A stretch of DNA of 30,342 bases from a virus. Where the stretch lies: positions 1-30,342 of IMG/VR virus record IMGVR_UViG_3300022745_000124; one strand, written 5' to 3'. The position numbers and the translations under genes are program-made. This document shows positions 8,402-16,906 of the stretch, piece after piece (the stretch's first letter is position 1; every line of letters starts with the position of its first letter). Below the pieces are notes generated by a model. The model made no database searches, was not told the origin of the DNA, and saw only the letters and a list, made by a program, of their open reading frames with translations.

Positions 8402-9025
8402 TCATATCAAAGGTACCTTGTAGGGATCGAGCAGGCCATCGATGAAGGGCAAGGGGTCAATGCGCCCTCGCGTCATCGATGCCACCTCCTCGCGGTGAAC
8501 GTACAGAGAGCCCAGGCGCAGCTTGATCCATGTCTTGATGCCCTCGGGCACGGCCAAAGCGTCGCCATATCCGGCATCAAAGATCACGCTCACAGCCCCG
8601 ATCTGAGGCAAGGCGATCGGCCAGATCTGCCCGAACACGGGAGTGATGCGGGCAGGCTCGCAGGCGCTGTCAACGGTGTAGTTCGCTGCTGGCATGACCT
8701 GCCAGCCACCCGCCATGTCCAGATAGCGGATTTCCAGCACCGACTGCACGGGCGATTTAGGCAGCAAAACAGCGTGCCCGGGCAGCGTGAACACCTGCCC
8801 TGCGGGCACGCCCATCAGGCTGGGTCCGGGAAAGCTGTCGAGCACAATCCGCCAGCGCGCTGTGACAAGTTGCCGATTGGTCAGCGTCTCGGCCGCCTGT
8901 CGGGCAGCCGAGATGAGGACCTGAATCAGGCTGTCGTCGTCATCGAAATCCACCCGCAGGTGGAGCTTGGCTTCGGCAAGCGAAACCGGCTCTCCTGCAG
9001 GCGGGGTGATCAACTGCATAGGCAT
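8402..9025 (-). CDS. Phage gp6-like head-tail connector protein
   Basis: A 207-aa head-tail connector of the HK97 gp6 family that docks below the portal. The N-terminus (LITPPAGEPVSLAEAKLHLRV) and the following acidic DDDDSLIQVLISAARQAAE helix define the family. The later VIFDAGYG and WIKLRLGSLYVHREE segments are also usual. An in-frame ATG two codons downstream is an alternative start; GGGGGAG upstream serves either. Confidence 0.9.
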   Translation of the reverse strand: MPMQLITPPAGEPVSLAEAKLHLRVDFDDDDSLIQVLISAARQAAETLTNRQLVTARWRIVLDSFPGPSLMGVPAGQVFTLPGHAVLLPKSPVQSVLEIRYLDMAGGWQVMPAANYTVDSACEPARITPVFGQIWPIALPQIGAVSVIFDAGYGDALAVPEGIKTWIKLRLGSLYVHREEVASMTRGRIDPLPFIDGLLDPYKVPLI

Positions 9026-9045
9026 GCATTGCTCCCCCCGATTTC

Positions 9046-9495
9046 TTAGACCACCTGGACCACAGCGGTCTGGTTATTGGCGTCGCCCGGCGCAAACCGG
9101 GGATTGACGCCAAGCACCTGGGCGGCCGTCAGACTGACGGCCACGCCTACGGTCACCGACAGGCGCACGAAGGCATAGCCGTTGGACACATCCAGGTCAT
9201 CCGGGCGCAGGTTGATCAGCGCCTGCTTGGCCGAGCCACTGGCAGCCTGGGTGAGCTGCGTGATCGCCTTGCCCGTCAGATCCTTGGCACCGGTGCCCGA
9301 GGCATCCTGGGCCTGCTGGAGCTTGGCATCGAGCGTGGCGTTGGTGCCCAGAGCGCCGCTTTGAATGAGCGCTAGCAGGTTGTGGTGGTTACCGGCCGAG
9401 ATCCAGCCGGTAGAGGTGGTGCCGACGGCCTGGCTGGCCGGGTCGATGGTGGCCAGAACCGAGAACAGCTCGCTGCCTTTTGCATTGGGAAACAT
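9046..9495 (-). CDS. Unassigned head-region protein next to the capsid gene
   Basis: A 149-aa protein that I do not recognise. It is rich in Ala, Thr, Gln and Val, has no transmembrane segment or catalytic motif, and contains a predicted beta-rich C-terminal half (GYAFVRLSVTVGVAVSLTAAQVLGV). It has a strong ribosome-binding site (AAGGAG, ATG at 9495) and lies immediately downstream of the major capsid gene. In related phages this position often holds a capsid decoration or head-stabilising protein, so that role is a reasonable guess from context only. Confidence 0.6.
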   Translation of the reverse strand: MFPNAKGSELFSVLATIDPASQAVGTTSTGWISAGNHHNLLALIQSGALGTNATLDAKLQQAQDASGTGAKDLTGKAITQLTQAASGSAKQALINLRPDDLDVSNGYAFVRLSVTVGVAVSLTAAQVLGVNPRFAPGDANNQTAVVQVV

Positions 9496-9525
9496 GTGAT
9501 TTCTCCTTGATGGTCAGGCGCCTGA

Positions 9526-10842
9526 TCAGCGAGCGCCCAGTTGGACAAAGGGCGACATGGTTGTGCTGCCCTTGGCGGGGGTGATCGGCGCAGCGATCTT
9601 GGATTGACCGTCCATGCGGAACGTGGTGCGAAAAGCCGTGAGGTCCGCATCGAAGTACAGGTGCATGGAGGTTGCGGTTTGCATGCCACCCGCCTTGGTG
9701 ATGGTCTGGTAGTACGACAGGTCCGCCAGGAGCACATCGCCCGCAGAGGAGAAGGTGTTGGCGTGCTGGGAGACGATCACCGGGCGGCCGAGCAGCGTGC
9801 CGTAGGGCGAGACCTGAATGCCACCCGGATTCATGCCGGTAGGCAGGTAGATCGGGTAGTTGCCCAGGGTCAGCGTGAAGAGCGCCGGGAGCACGTCGTT
9901 GTTAACGATCCAGACCGACTTGCCAAACGAGCCCGGGGGCAAGCGCGAGATCATCTTGGCCAGGTTTTGGGCCAACAGCGTCTGCGTGGCCTGACCTGAT
10001 TCCTTGGCCACGGTCACCGTGGTGGCGTTGCTCATGCAACCCACCGGCAGGCCAGTGCCCGAGCCAAACAGGATCGACTCGTTGGTCTTCCAGCGAATGG
10101 AGGTGGCGATCTTGTCGGGGAGGTAGGTCGACAAGGCATTTGTGTCGTCCAGCAACTCGTCGGTCACCGGCACCAGGGCCATGAGCTTTTTGAGACGCAG
10201 CGTCGACAGGCCCAGCACCGGCTTGGTACCGATGGCAGAAGCCGCTTCACCTTGCCAGTAGGCACGGATGCCGTTGGTACCCCAGGGCGTGGTTTCGTCC
10301 TTGGGGAAGGCCATGGTGTTGCCCGTGATCTCCACGTTGTCGGTCATGGGCAGCAGGGAGTCTTCGCCCAAAGACAACTGGAAGATTTCTTGAGCGAACT
10401 GAGGCGGCACCAAAAAACCGCCGTCCTGGGCCGAGCCTTCATTGCCGAAGGTGGCAGGCGCCACTGCGTTTCGGCCCGAGCCGATCAGCAGACGCTCATC
10501 AATCGATGCACCAGGGTTTTGCGCCTGGCGCACGGTCTTGAGGAAGTCGCCCACGCTCTTGAAGCCGTGCTTGGGGTCAGCAGCGGCGTTATCCACCACC
10601 GTGATCACGGAGGCCGTGCTCAGTTGAGAGGGGTGGTTCATCTGCGCCTCTTCGGCAATAAGGGCAGCTTCACGGTCAATGGCGGCTGAAGTCGCTTCGA
10701 TCTTGCCCTTGAGGACTTCGAAGGCTGCGACTTCTTCGTCGTTCATGTCGCGCTGCTCGGCGGCAGCGATGTCGGTCAGGGCGCGTGCGTCCTTGACCAG
10801 GGTGGCTTTGCGAGACTGAAGCTCGCGCAATTGCTTGCTCAT
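9526..10842 (-). CDS. Phage major capsid protein (HK97 fold)
   Basis: A 438-aa HK97-family major capsid protein. The first 70 or so residues form a charged helical delta domain (MSKQLRELQSRKATLVKDA...) that acts as built-in scaffold and is normally removed by the head protease encoded upstream. The mature part starts somewhere after residue 90 and contains usual elements such as QDGGFLVPPQFAQEI and LMALVPVTDELLDD. The ATG at 10842 has GGAG at good spacing; an upstream extension in the same frame covers the hairpin region and is unlikely to be translated. The leader is strikingly structured (see 10867-10952). Confidence 0.95.
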   Translation of the reverse strand: MSKQLRELQSRKATLVKDARALTDIAAAEQRDMNDEEVAAFEVLKGKIEATSAAIDREAALIAEEAQMNHPSQLSTASVITVVDNAAADPKHGFKSVGDFLKTVRQAQNPGASIDERLLIGSGRNAVAPATFGNEGSAQDGGFLVPPQFAQEIFQLSLGEDSLLPMTDNVEITGNTMAFPKDETTPWGTNGIRAYWQGEAASAIGTKPVLGLSTLRLKKLMALVPVTDELLDDTNALSTYLPDKIATSIRWKTNESILFGSGTGLPVGCMSNATTVTVAKESGQATQTLLAQNLAKMISRLPPGSFGKSVWIVNNDVLPALFTLTLGNYPIYLPTGMNPGGIQVSPYGTLLGRPVIVSQHANTFSSAGDVLLADLSYYQTITKAGGMQTATSMHLYFDADLTAFRTTFRMDGQSKIAAPITPAKGSTTMSPFVQLGAR

Positions 10843-10861
10843 TGGTTTATCTCCAGAAATG

Positions 10862-10895
10862 AAAAAGCCGCCTGGTCGAAATGACTCAAGGCGGC
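10862..10895 (-). terminator. Intrinsic-terminator-like hairpin just upstream of the capsid gene
   Basis: On the minus strand GCCGCCT (10895-10889) pairs perfectly with AGGCGGC (10873-10867) across a 15-base loop and is followed by five T residues (10866-10862). This has the form of a rho-independent terminator between the S49 protease and the capsid ATG at 10842. It could set the ratio of early to late structural products, or mark an mRNA processing end. Confidence 0.6.
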
Positions 10896-10906
10896 GACAG
10901 GGATCA

Positions 10907-10952
10907 CGACCAACGGGTCGCAGGGGGGGCGCAGCCCTCAACGGAGGGCTGC
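10907..10952 (-). repeat. Two adjacent perfect hairpins with identical CGTT loops
   Basis: Read on the minus strand, GCAGCCCTC-CGTT-GAGGGCTGC (10952-10931, 9-bp stem) is followed by CGACC-CGTT-GGTCG (10920-10907, 5-bp stem). Both have the same tetraloop. Together with the terminator-like hairpin at 10867-10895 they fill most of the 138-base gap between the S49 stop and the capsid start. Their function is unknown; mRNA stabilisation or control of capsid expression is possible. Confidence 0.65.
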
Positions 10953-10980
10953 AAGGGAAAGGGTTGAAATCAGACCAGCA

Positions 10981-11922
10981 TCAAACCAGTGCAAGAGCGT
11001 CCCGCGCCTGTTTCAGGCGGGATTGGCTTTTCTGCGATTGGCTGCGAACGGCATTGCCTGTGACCTTGGCCTGCATGCGGGCCAGAACATCGTCAAAGGA
11101 CGCGATGCCATCGACCATGCGCTGCGCCAGGGCAGCATCAGCGCCGAGCACACGGCCTTCGCCCATGCCGTTTCGGACATCGTCGATCGACACGCCCCGG
11201 CCGACAGCCACAGCCTGGATGAAGGCGTTGTAGTAGTCGTCCACACGAGACTGCATGAAGGCCTGGGCCTCCGGGTCCAGCGGCACATAAGGGTTGCCCT
11301 CGACCTTGAACTTGCCAGCCGAGACCAGGGTGGTTTTGACGCCCTCCTCTTCCAGCGCTTTCGAATAGTCGAAGTGCGCCTGCCACACGCCAATGGAGCC
11401 CACCTCACCACCAGGGGTGACGTAGAACTCACTGGCAGAGCAGCCAATCCAGTAAGCAGCAGAGGCAGCCAGGCTGTTGGCCACGGCCACCACGGGTTTC
11501 TGGGCCCGGGCCTTGACGATCTCCGAGGCCAGTTCGGCCACGCCATAAACGCTGCCGCCAGGACTATCGATGTCGATCAGGATCTGGCCCACCGTGTCGT
11601 CGGCCAGGACCTGGCGCAAGGCTGAGGTGAATTGCTGGGTGCTGGTGCTGCCGGGCCCGGAGATGTCATCGACCATGTTGCCCCGCTGGGTGACCACGCC
11701 ATACAGAGGCAGCACGGCAATGCCAGAGCCCGCATTGGCCGCAGCCATCTGTTTGCGGGTATCGCGCAGCACCCGCTCCGACTGGATCTGGAACATGGCC
11801 TCATCAGTTGGAGGCTCGCCCGCCGACCAGCGGGTCAAGACCCCGGCCATGGCCTGCAGCCGCTCGGGCATCAGGGCCCAGGGAGTGGTCAAAAATTCGG
11901 AGATCAGAAGTTGTCTGTTCAT
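10981..11922 (-). CDS. S49-family head maturation protease
   Basis: A 313-aa serine peptidase of family S49 (SppA/lambda protease C type) that matures the prohead. The fold is marked by ILIDIDSPGGSVYG at about 114-127, the nucleophile Ser154 in ANSLAASAAYW, and the candidate general-base lysine in SAGKFKVEGNPY near 204-206. It overlaps the portal gene by ATGA and lies upstream of the capsid gene, as in many HK97-like phages. No separate scaffold gene is evident; the capsid delta domain probably serves. Confidence 0.9.
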   Translation of the reverse strand: MNRQLLISEFLTTPWALMPERLQAMAGVLTRWSAGEPPTDEAMFQIQSERVLRDTRKQMAAANAGSGIAVLPLYGVVTQRGNMVDDISGPGSTSTQQFTSALRQVLADDTVGQILIDIDSPGGSVYGVAELASEIVKARAQKPVVAVANSLAASAAYWIGCSASEFYVTPGGEVGSIGVWQAHFDYSKALEEEGVKTTLVSAGKFKVEGNPYVPLDPEAQAFMQSRVDDYYNAFIQAVAVGRGVSIDDVRNGMGEGRVLGADAALAQRMVDGIASFDDVLARMQAKVTGNAVRSQSQKSQSRLKQARDALALV

Positions 11923-13403
11923 TTGTCTATTCCTGTGTGAATGCCCAATTGAATGAGGGACCGGGACAGCGCCGGTTCATCCTCAAGTGATGGAGCCCCC
12001 TGCGCCCAGTCCTGCACGGCCGATAAAGGCAGGCTGAAGGTCTGGGCGATCAGGTTGATTTCGTTGGAGCCCAAAGCGCCTTTTTTGCAGATACGACGGG
12101 CCAGTCGCTGGGCGTTGGACTCAACCAACTTCTGCAGGCGCAAGCGCAATTGCTGGTCCGACTCGGGACTGGTATCAAGATCAGATGCGTCGGACTCTTT
12201 TTCCGCTTCCTCAGCGTCATCCTCTTCGACCATGTTCAGCGGCCGCAGCGGTTGATCGAGCCCTGTGATCGGGTTGAGGTTTTCTGAGATGCGGGCCTCG
12301 TTGCGCGTGAGCCAGCCGTTCTGGATGCCGCTTTGGTAGTAAGCCGAGCGGCTGGCCGCATCCCCTCGCATGAGGTTGGCAAAGTCAAACTCGATCTCGA
12401 GGGCATCTCCATCTGGGAGCAGATCCGCTTCAATGGATGCCTCCCAGCGCTCCGCCCAGGGCGTCATGGTGTGCATGACGAATTCCAGACTTTGCTGCTC
12501 GATGTTGGAGAATGTCGCCCGGTCCAGGTCTGCAATCATGTGTGGCGGCACTCTGAACAATCGGGCAATGTCTGTTATTTGGAACTTGCGCAGCTCCAGG
12601 AACTGGGCGTCCTTGTTCGTGACGCCCACCTCGTGAAACTTCATGCCGTTCTCAAGCACCAGGACCTTGCCCCGGTTCGAGCCAGACTGCGCCGTCTGGT
12701 AGGACTCCCGAAACACCCGCTTGGCCTCCGGGTCCTTGAAGGTGCCCGGGAACTCGATCCAGCCCCCCGTGGGTTTGGCATCGTTGGAGAAGAACCGAGC
12801 CCCGTAGTCCTGCGCGGCCAGGGCCATGCCCAGGCTTTCTCGCGAGAGCTCGATGGGGCTCAGGCCAATCAGCCCATCCGAGGACAGGCCTCTCAGATGC
12901 CAGACCTCCCCACGAGGCAGGACGATCTCTGAGCCAGCCTGATCCCGGATGCGGTATCGGTAGTCTCCAGTGGGGAGCAACTCCATGCGTACCCGGTCGG
13001 GGTGAATCGGGATCAGCTCGGTGATCTCTCCCCGGCTGTTGGCCAGAATCTGGCAAAAGGCGTTCCCCCTCAAGGCCAGATGACCCTGCAGCATTTCGCG
13101 CCACTCGAACGGGTTCTGGTAACGGTTGGGCCGTTTGCCCAGCAACCGGTAGAGCCAGTGGTCCGTCACCCGGTCCTTGCCGCCGTCCTTGCGGGGCCGA
13201 TAGACCACCAGGGGGAGCGACGCCATGGTCTCCGAGAGGATGCGCACGCAGGCGTAGACCGCAGCCAGGCGCATGGCCGAATCGGCCGAGACACGCATGC
13301 CAGAGATGCTTCGAGCCGAGACCGGCTCGAAATAGAAGTCCCCCCAGGGTGAGCGATCACTCGTGGAGGCTCTGAAGCGGTCAAAGAAATTGAGAAGACC
13401 CAT
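11919..13403 (-). CDS. Phage portal protein, HK97 family
   Basis: A 494-aa HK97-type portal, the dodecameric ring through which DNA enters and leaves the head. Typical stretches are DSAMRLAAVYACVRILSETMASLPL (about 40-64), HPDRVRMELLPTGDYRYRI, and LFRVPPHMIADLDRATFSNIEQQ. The C-terminal 90 residues are highly charged, with an acidic run (EEDDAEEAEKESDASDLD) before a basic helix, a common variable tail. Its ATG lies four bases after the large terminase stop, so it relies on translational coupling. Confidence 0.93.
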   Translation of the reverse strand: MGLLNFFDRFRASTSDRSPWGDFYFEPVSARSISGMRVSADSAMRLAAVYACVRILSETMASLPLVVYRPRKDGGKDRVTDHWLYRLLGKRPNRYQNPFEWREMLQGHLALRGNAFCQILANSRGEITELIPIHPDRVRMELLPTGDYRYRIRDQAGSEIVLPRGEVWHLRGLSSDGLIGLSPIELSRESLGMALAAQDYGARFFSNDAKPTGGWIEFPGTFKDPEAKRVFRESYQTAQSGSNRGKVLVLENGMKFHEVGVTNKDAQFLELRKFQITDIARLFRVPPHMIADLDRATFSNIEQQSLEFVMHTMTPWAERWEASIEADLLPDGDALEIEFDFANLMRGDAASRSAYYQSGIQNGWLTRNEARISENLNPITGLDQPLRPLNMVEEDDAEEAEKESDASDLDTSPESDQQLRLRLQKLVESNAQRLARRICKKGALGSNEINLIAQTFSLPLSAVQDWAQGAPSLEDEPALSRSLIQLGIHTGIDK

Positions 13404-13407
13404 GACT

Positions 13408-15114
13408 TCAGAGCACCATCAACTCGTAGTCGGATCCCAGCACCACCGATTCACCCGGTTTGATCGCCCGTGAAAGAGCCATGATCAGTGCCACGATGCC
13501 GTCTATCTTGTTTTCTGGTCTTTCCTTCCTTGGATAGATGTTGTCTTTAACGTCCGTGTGGGCAACCACGTTGCTGGCCATCCAGGCGAGCACCGGGTCG
13601 CCGTCATGAACGAGCTTCTTTTGCAGGACCAAGGCCTCGAGGGTCTTCATCGGCTCGCTGAAGTTCAGCACCGTGGGGCGCACTTCGATCATGGGCAGCC
13701 CCTCGGACAACATGCGCGTGGACAGCTGCGTGGCCTGAAACGGATCAAAGGCCACGGCTTGCACAGAAAACCGCGACGAGATGTCCAGCAAATCGGCTTC
13801 GATCCAGCTGAAATCGATCACGTTGCCCGGCGTCACCGACAGGCGTCCTGTGTGGGCCCAGCCCTCGTATTGGCTGTTACCCGCCGCCTGGACCGTGTCC
13901 TCAGGCAGGTAGTACTTACCAAACACCGCATATGCGTCTGGTGTGTCAGGGTGCTCGAACACCATGACGAGCGCTGCAATGTCCGTCTTGCTGGCCAGGT
14001 CCAGACCGAGCCAGCAAGGCTGGCCCAGGAACTGATCGAGCTCAAGATCGGGGTTGGCACTGGCATCCCAGGACCGCATGTCCATCCAGGCCGTGTCTGC
14101 ACTCACCCATTCGTTGAGGTGCTTGGTCTTGAAGTTATTGACCGCGCTGGGCAACTGCATGGCCTTGGCCTGCAGGGGCACCAGGATCTCCTCTCGCACC
14201 GAGATGCCCCAATTGGGGTTGGCTTTGATGAGCGAGTTCTTGGCGGCCCAGTCATCACCTTCATCGAGCCCATAGATGATCCCGAACTGGGAGTCGTCTT
14301 CGAACACCCGGTTGAGCAGCTTGGTGACAAAGCTTCGGACCTCGTAGCAGATGCCCGATCGGTTGCTGCCAGCCGTGGTGATCACCCACAGCAGTGAGTT
14401 GTCTCGCTTGCCGGTCCCGGTTTCCACCACGTCGTAGACCGTTCGGGTCTTGTGGGCGTGCAATTCGTCGATGCAGCCGAAGTGGATGTTCAAGCCGTCG
14501 AGCGTGGAGCCTTCTGCCGAGAGGGCTTCGAACTTGGAGCCGGTTTGCAAGACATGCATGTTGTGCGCTCCGACGTTCACAGCAAAACGGTTCCTGAAAC
14601 CCGGGCTCAGGCGCGCCATGGTCTGGGCATCGCCAAAGACGATGCGTGCCTGATCGCGGGTCGTGGCCAGCGAATACACCTCAGCGCCGCCCTCGCGGTC
14701 GGCTGCCAGCATGTAAAGACCTACTGCCGAGGACAGGGTGGACTTGGCGTTGCCCCGTGGCACCTCGATGTAGGAGCGCCTGAAGCGGCGCTTGCCGTCC
14801 GATTTGACCCACCCGAAGACCGTGGACAGGATGAACACCTGCCAGGGCTCCAGAACGATCATCTTGCTGGCCAGTGGGCCTTTGACGTGAGGCAGCCGCT
14901 CAATGAAGGCGCACAGGTTGTCCGCTGGCCGGTAGGGCCTGCCATAGCGGTCCAGCAGTTCCGGGTTGAACTGGTACAGGCTGCTCTTGCGCTTGAAGCG
15001 GATCAGATCGTCGAGTTGGCGTTTGCAGGCTTTCTGGACCCACTCGCAGCTCAGGATCTCATGGGAGACAACGCGCTCGGCATATTGTTTGGCGCTTGCG
15101 GCGTATGTGCTCAT
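13408..15114 (-). CDS. terL: Phage terminase large subunit
   Basis: A 568-aa terminase large subunit (Terminase_1/HK97 type), the ATPase and nuclease that packages DNA into the prohead. The Walker A motif is VPRGNAKST at about 118-126 and Walker B is CIDE at 214-217. The RNase H-like nuclease domain begins near LGLDLASKTD, with Asp372 as the first metal ligand, and continues through VQAVAFDPFQ. The ATG at 15114 has AAAGGGA upstream. It lies 16 bases after the small subunit stop and 4 before the portal start. This type usually cuts at cohesive ends, consistent with the HNH gene nearby. Confidence 0.95.
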   Translation of the reverse strand: MSTYAASAKQYAERVVSHEILSCEWVQKACKRQLDDLIRFKRKSSLYQFNPELLDRYGRPYRPADNLCAFIERLPHVKGPLASKMIVLEPWQVFILSTVFGWVKSDGKRRFRRSYIEVPRGNAKSTLSSAVGLYMLAADREGGAEVYSLATTRDQARIVFGDAQTMARLSPGFRNRFAVNVGAHNMHVLQTGSKFEALSAEGSTLDGLNIHFGCIDELHAHKTRTVYDVVETGTGKRDNSLLWVITTAGSNRSGICYEVRSFVTKLLNRVFEDDSQFGIIYGLDEGDDWAAKNSLIKANPNWGISVREEILVPLQAKAMQLPSAVNNFKTKHLNEWVSADTAWMDMRSWDASANPDLELDQFLGQPCWLGLDLASKTDIAALVMVFEHPDTPDAYAVFGKYYLPEDTVQAAGNSQYEGWAHTGRLSVTPGNVIDFSWIEADLLDISSRFSVQAVAFDPFQATQLSTRMLSEGLPMIEVRPTVLNFSEPMKTLEALVLQKKLVHDGDPVLAWMASNVVAHTDVKDNIYPRKERPENKIDGIVALIMALSRAIKPGESVVLGSDYELMVL

Positions 15115-15130
15115 GCTGTATCCCTTTGGG

Positions 15131-15592
15131 TCAACCCACGATGTCCTCCCAGAGATCGAGCTCCTCGCCCGGGCGTTCGTTTGGAATGGAGATGCGCGAG
15201 CGAGATGCCGGGGTGAATCCCATCTCGATCGCAGCTTTGGTCATGATTTGGGCCTGCTTGTTCGCAATGGCCAGGTAGGGCGACTGCATGGGCACGCCGC
15301 TGTGGGGCGCCTTGACCAGGAGCCCGGTCTTGCCGATGCCTGCCTGGGCCTGCCGGTACAGATCTGCCGCACAAGCCCAGATCTCCAGCACGGACATGTC
15401 CAGCTTGCGGATCAGCGTGGGCGGGGCGCATTCAAGCGCGTAGCGCCAGGCGGCTTTGGCACCCTCAGGCATGTAGTCCGGAGGCTCCACCAGCAAGCCC
15501 TCTGGGATGGGCTCGTGGTAGTTGGTCCGGCATGGCTGCAAGGTCCCTTTGATCTGCTTGACTTGAGTCGGCAGTGGCTTGCGTCCACCCAT
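15131..15592 (-). CDS. terS: Phage terminase small subunit, P27 family
   Basis: A 153-aa small terminase of the P27 family that recognises the packaging site and recruits the large subunit. The N-terminus (GGRKPLPTQVKQIKGTLQPCR) is the usual basic family start. The middle (MPEGAKAAWRYALECAPPTLIRKLD) and the helix HSGVPMQSPYLAIANKQAQIM also match. The ribosome-binding site is weak (GGGTGA). Confidence 0.9.
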   Translation of the reverse strand: MGGRKPLPTQVKQIKGTLQPCRTNYHEPIPEGLLVEPPDYMPEGAKAAWRYALECAPPTLIRKLDMSVLEIWACAADLYRQAQAGIGKTGLLVKAPHSGVPMQSPYLAIANKQAQIMTKAAIEMGFTPASRSRISIPNERPGEELDLWEDIVG

Positions 15593-15647
15593 AAATCACC
15601 CGCTTGGTTTGATGTTCATCTGATGCACTGCCTTTGCTGCAGGCTTT

Positions 15648-15662
15648 GGGGGATACCCCCCC
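15648..15662. repeat. GC-rich dyad in the terminase leader, possible cos-associated site
   Basis: In the 153-base gap between the HNH and small terminase genes, GGGGG-ATA-CCCCC (15648-15660, followed by two more C residues) forms a near-perfect dyad. HK97-like phages with an HNH gene beside the terminase generally package from cos in this area. The dyad is thus a candidate part of the cos or small-terminase binding region. This is positional inference only; a hairpin acting in the mRNA is equally possible. Confidence 0.3.
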
Positions 15663-15745
15663 TTGTTCAATTTGCACGCACAAAAATTTGCGCAGGCCAA
15701 CGCATCTTCGAAGGCAGTCTGTAGAGATTCATCCCCCCTACCCCC

Positions 15746-16126
15746 TCAGGACGGGGCCTGGTTTCGCAGGGATGCCGTCTCTGAGGCGGTCTTGGCGTTG
15801 TGACAGGGCACGCACAGGCTCTGCAGGTTCGCTCGCTCAAAGCGCTCACCACCTTCTTTGACTGGAACGATGTGGTCAACGACCTTGGCCGGTTGCAACA
15901 GCCCCTTGGCATGGCACCTGCAGCAAAGCGGGTTATCCCGTAACACTGCTGCACGCGTGTTGCGCCACCTGGCCGATTGATAAAACCCGAGCTCGGTGTC
16001 AAACCCTCTGCGCGCGCGGCCGTACTCACGGTGCACTTTGGACTGGTGATTGGTGCAGTACCCGGGCACGTTGAGCACCTGTGCGCAACCCGGGTATCGG
16101 CATGGAGTGGGCGCGCTTCGCGGCAT
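15746..16126 (-). CDS. HNH endonuclease
   Basis: A 126-aa HNH nuclease beside the terminase genes. Such proteins stimulate cos cleavage by the large terminase in HK97-type phages. An N-terminal zinc knuckle is formed by Cys9, Cys14, Cys24 and His27. The HNH core has LCCRCHAKG (about 67-75), VDHIVP with His85, Asn100 in RANLQSLC, and CVPCHNAK with His109. All nuclease residues are present. The start at 16126 has little ribosome-binding sequence. It diverges from the plus-strand cassette at 16232. Confidence 0.9.
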   Translation of the reverse strand: MPRSAPTPCRYPGCAQVLNVPGYCTNHQSKVHREYGRARRGFDTELGFYQSARWRNTRAAVLRDNPLCCRCHAKGLLQPAKVVDHIVPVKEGGERFERANLQSLCVPCHNAKTASETASLRNQAPS

Positions 16127-16165
16127 CTCAATCGTCTTTCAAGGAATAAGCGACAGCTTCAAAAA

Positions 16166-16195
16166 TTGACTTGGCTTCATCTTGAATCAGAGCGT
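16166..16195 (+). promoter_or_regulatory. Putative promoter/regulatory motif of the accessory cassette
   Basis: TTGACT (16166-16171) resembles a -35 box. It is followed by CTTCA (16175-16179), nine bases, then AGAGCGT (16189-16195), 36 bases before the ATG at 16232. The same CTTCA-N9-AGAGCGT arrangement occurs at 17315-17335, ahead of another gene in the cassette. No clear -10 box is visible. The repetition suggests a shared promoter or operator. Confidence 0.4.
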
Positions 16196-16231
16196 CAATG
16201 CTCCACATCCAATCAACACAAGGAGAAGCGC

Positions 16232-16441
16232 ATGAAATCAAGTCAAACCATCGATCAACTGTTCAATCGCATTGCCAATGAACACCTGTACATCGAAACC
16301 CTGGAGACCCAGCACAGAGACCGACTGGACTTCCACGAAGTGGCGGTGTGGGGCATCAAGTGCGCGCTGGCCGCTGCTTACGCAGAAGGGCTCGCAGAAG
16401 GAAAAAAAGCAAAAGCATCACGGAGCCAAACATGCAACTGA
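16232..16441 (+). CDS. DUF6900-like small accessory protein
   Basis: A 69-aa protein matching the DUF6900 pattern: an N-terminal helix with IANEHLYIETLETQHRDRLDFHEVAVW (about 14-40), then an Ala-rich helix. The function is unknown. Start ATG 16232 is set by AAGGAG at 16220-16225. It overlaps the DUF3489-like gene by 10 bases, and this gene pair is commonly seen together in mobile elements of proteobacteria. It is the first gene of a plus-strand cassette running against the phage genes. Confidence 0.75.
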   Translation: MKSSQTIDQLFNRIANEHLYIETLETQHRDRLDFHEVAVWGIKCALAAAYAEGLAEGKKAKASRSQTCN

Positions 16442-16899
16442 CGAACACCCAACGCACGCTGCTCGAAGCAGCCGCCAAGCATCCACAAAAGAAACTGGCT
16501 GTCTTTCCAGACAACCTCAAAGGCGGTGCCCGCATCAAGGTACTGACCGCATTGCTCAACGCAAAACTGATTGCCACAAGCAGCACAGAACCGCAGGTGT
16601 ACGAAGCCACGCAGGCGGGTCTGCAGGCGATCGGCATCACCCACCAATCCACAACACCAACACCAGTGCAAGCCCCACGCGCCACGCGAGGCGGCACCAA
16701 GCAAGCCGTTTTGATTGACCTGCTCAAACGCCCCGAAGGGGCAACGCTGCCGCAAATGACCGAGGCCACTGACTGGCAGGTTCACACAGTGAGAGGTGCG
16801 ATGGCCGGAGCCCTCAAGAAGAAGCTGGGCCTTGTGATCACCTCAGAAAAGCAACCCGGCACCGACCGCATTTACCGCATCACCAACCAACCCGCCTGA
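16432..16899 (+). CDS. DUF3489 domain protein, likely DNA-binding
   Basis: A 155-aa protein with a C-terminal DUF3489 domain at about 85-150. Its signature is KQAVLIDLLKRPEGATLPQM, then WQVHTVRGAMAGALKKKLGL and a final IYRI. That region reads as a winged helix-turn-helix. The N-terminal half (LTNTQRTLLEAAAKHPQKKL) looks like a second helical domain, joined by a Pro/Thr-rich linker near 66-84. A regulatory role is inferred from the fold. GGAG precedes the ATG. It follows the DUF6900-like gene with overlap and precedes an unknown gene by 7 bases. Confidence 0.8.
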   Translation: MQLTNTQRTLLEAAAKHPQKKLAVFPDNLKGGARIKVLTALLNAKLIATSSTEPQVYEATQAGLQAIGITHQSTTPTPVQAPRATRGGTKQAVLIDLLKRPEGATLPQMTEATDWQVHTVRGAMAGALKKKLGLVITSEKQPGTDRIYRITNQPA

Positions 16900-16906
16900 A
16901 GCTCAC

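Noticed and set aside
14452-15216. Plus-strand frame opposite the large terminase
   Set aside because: Shadow of a gene with Walker A/B and nuclease motifs.
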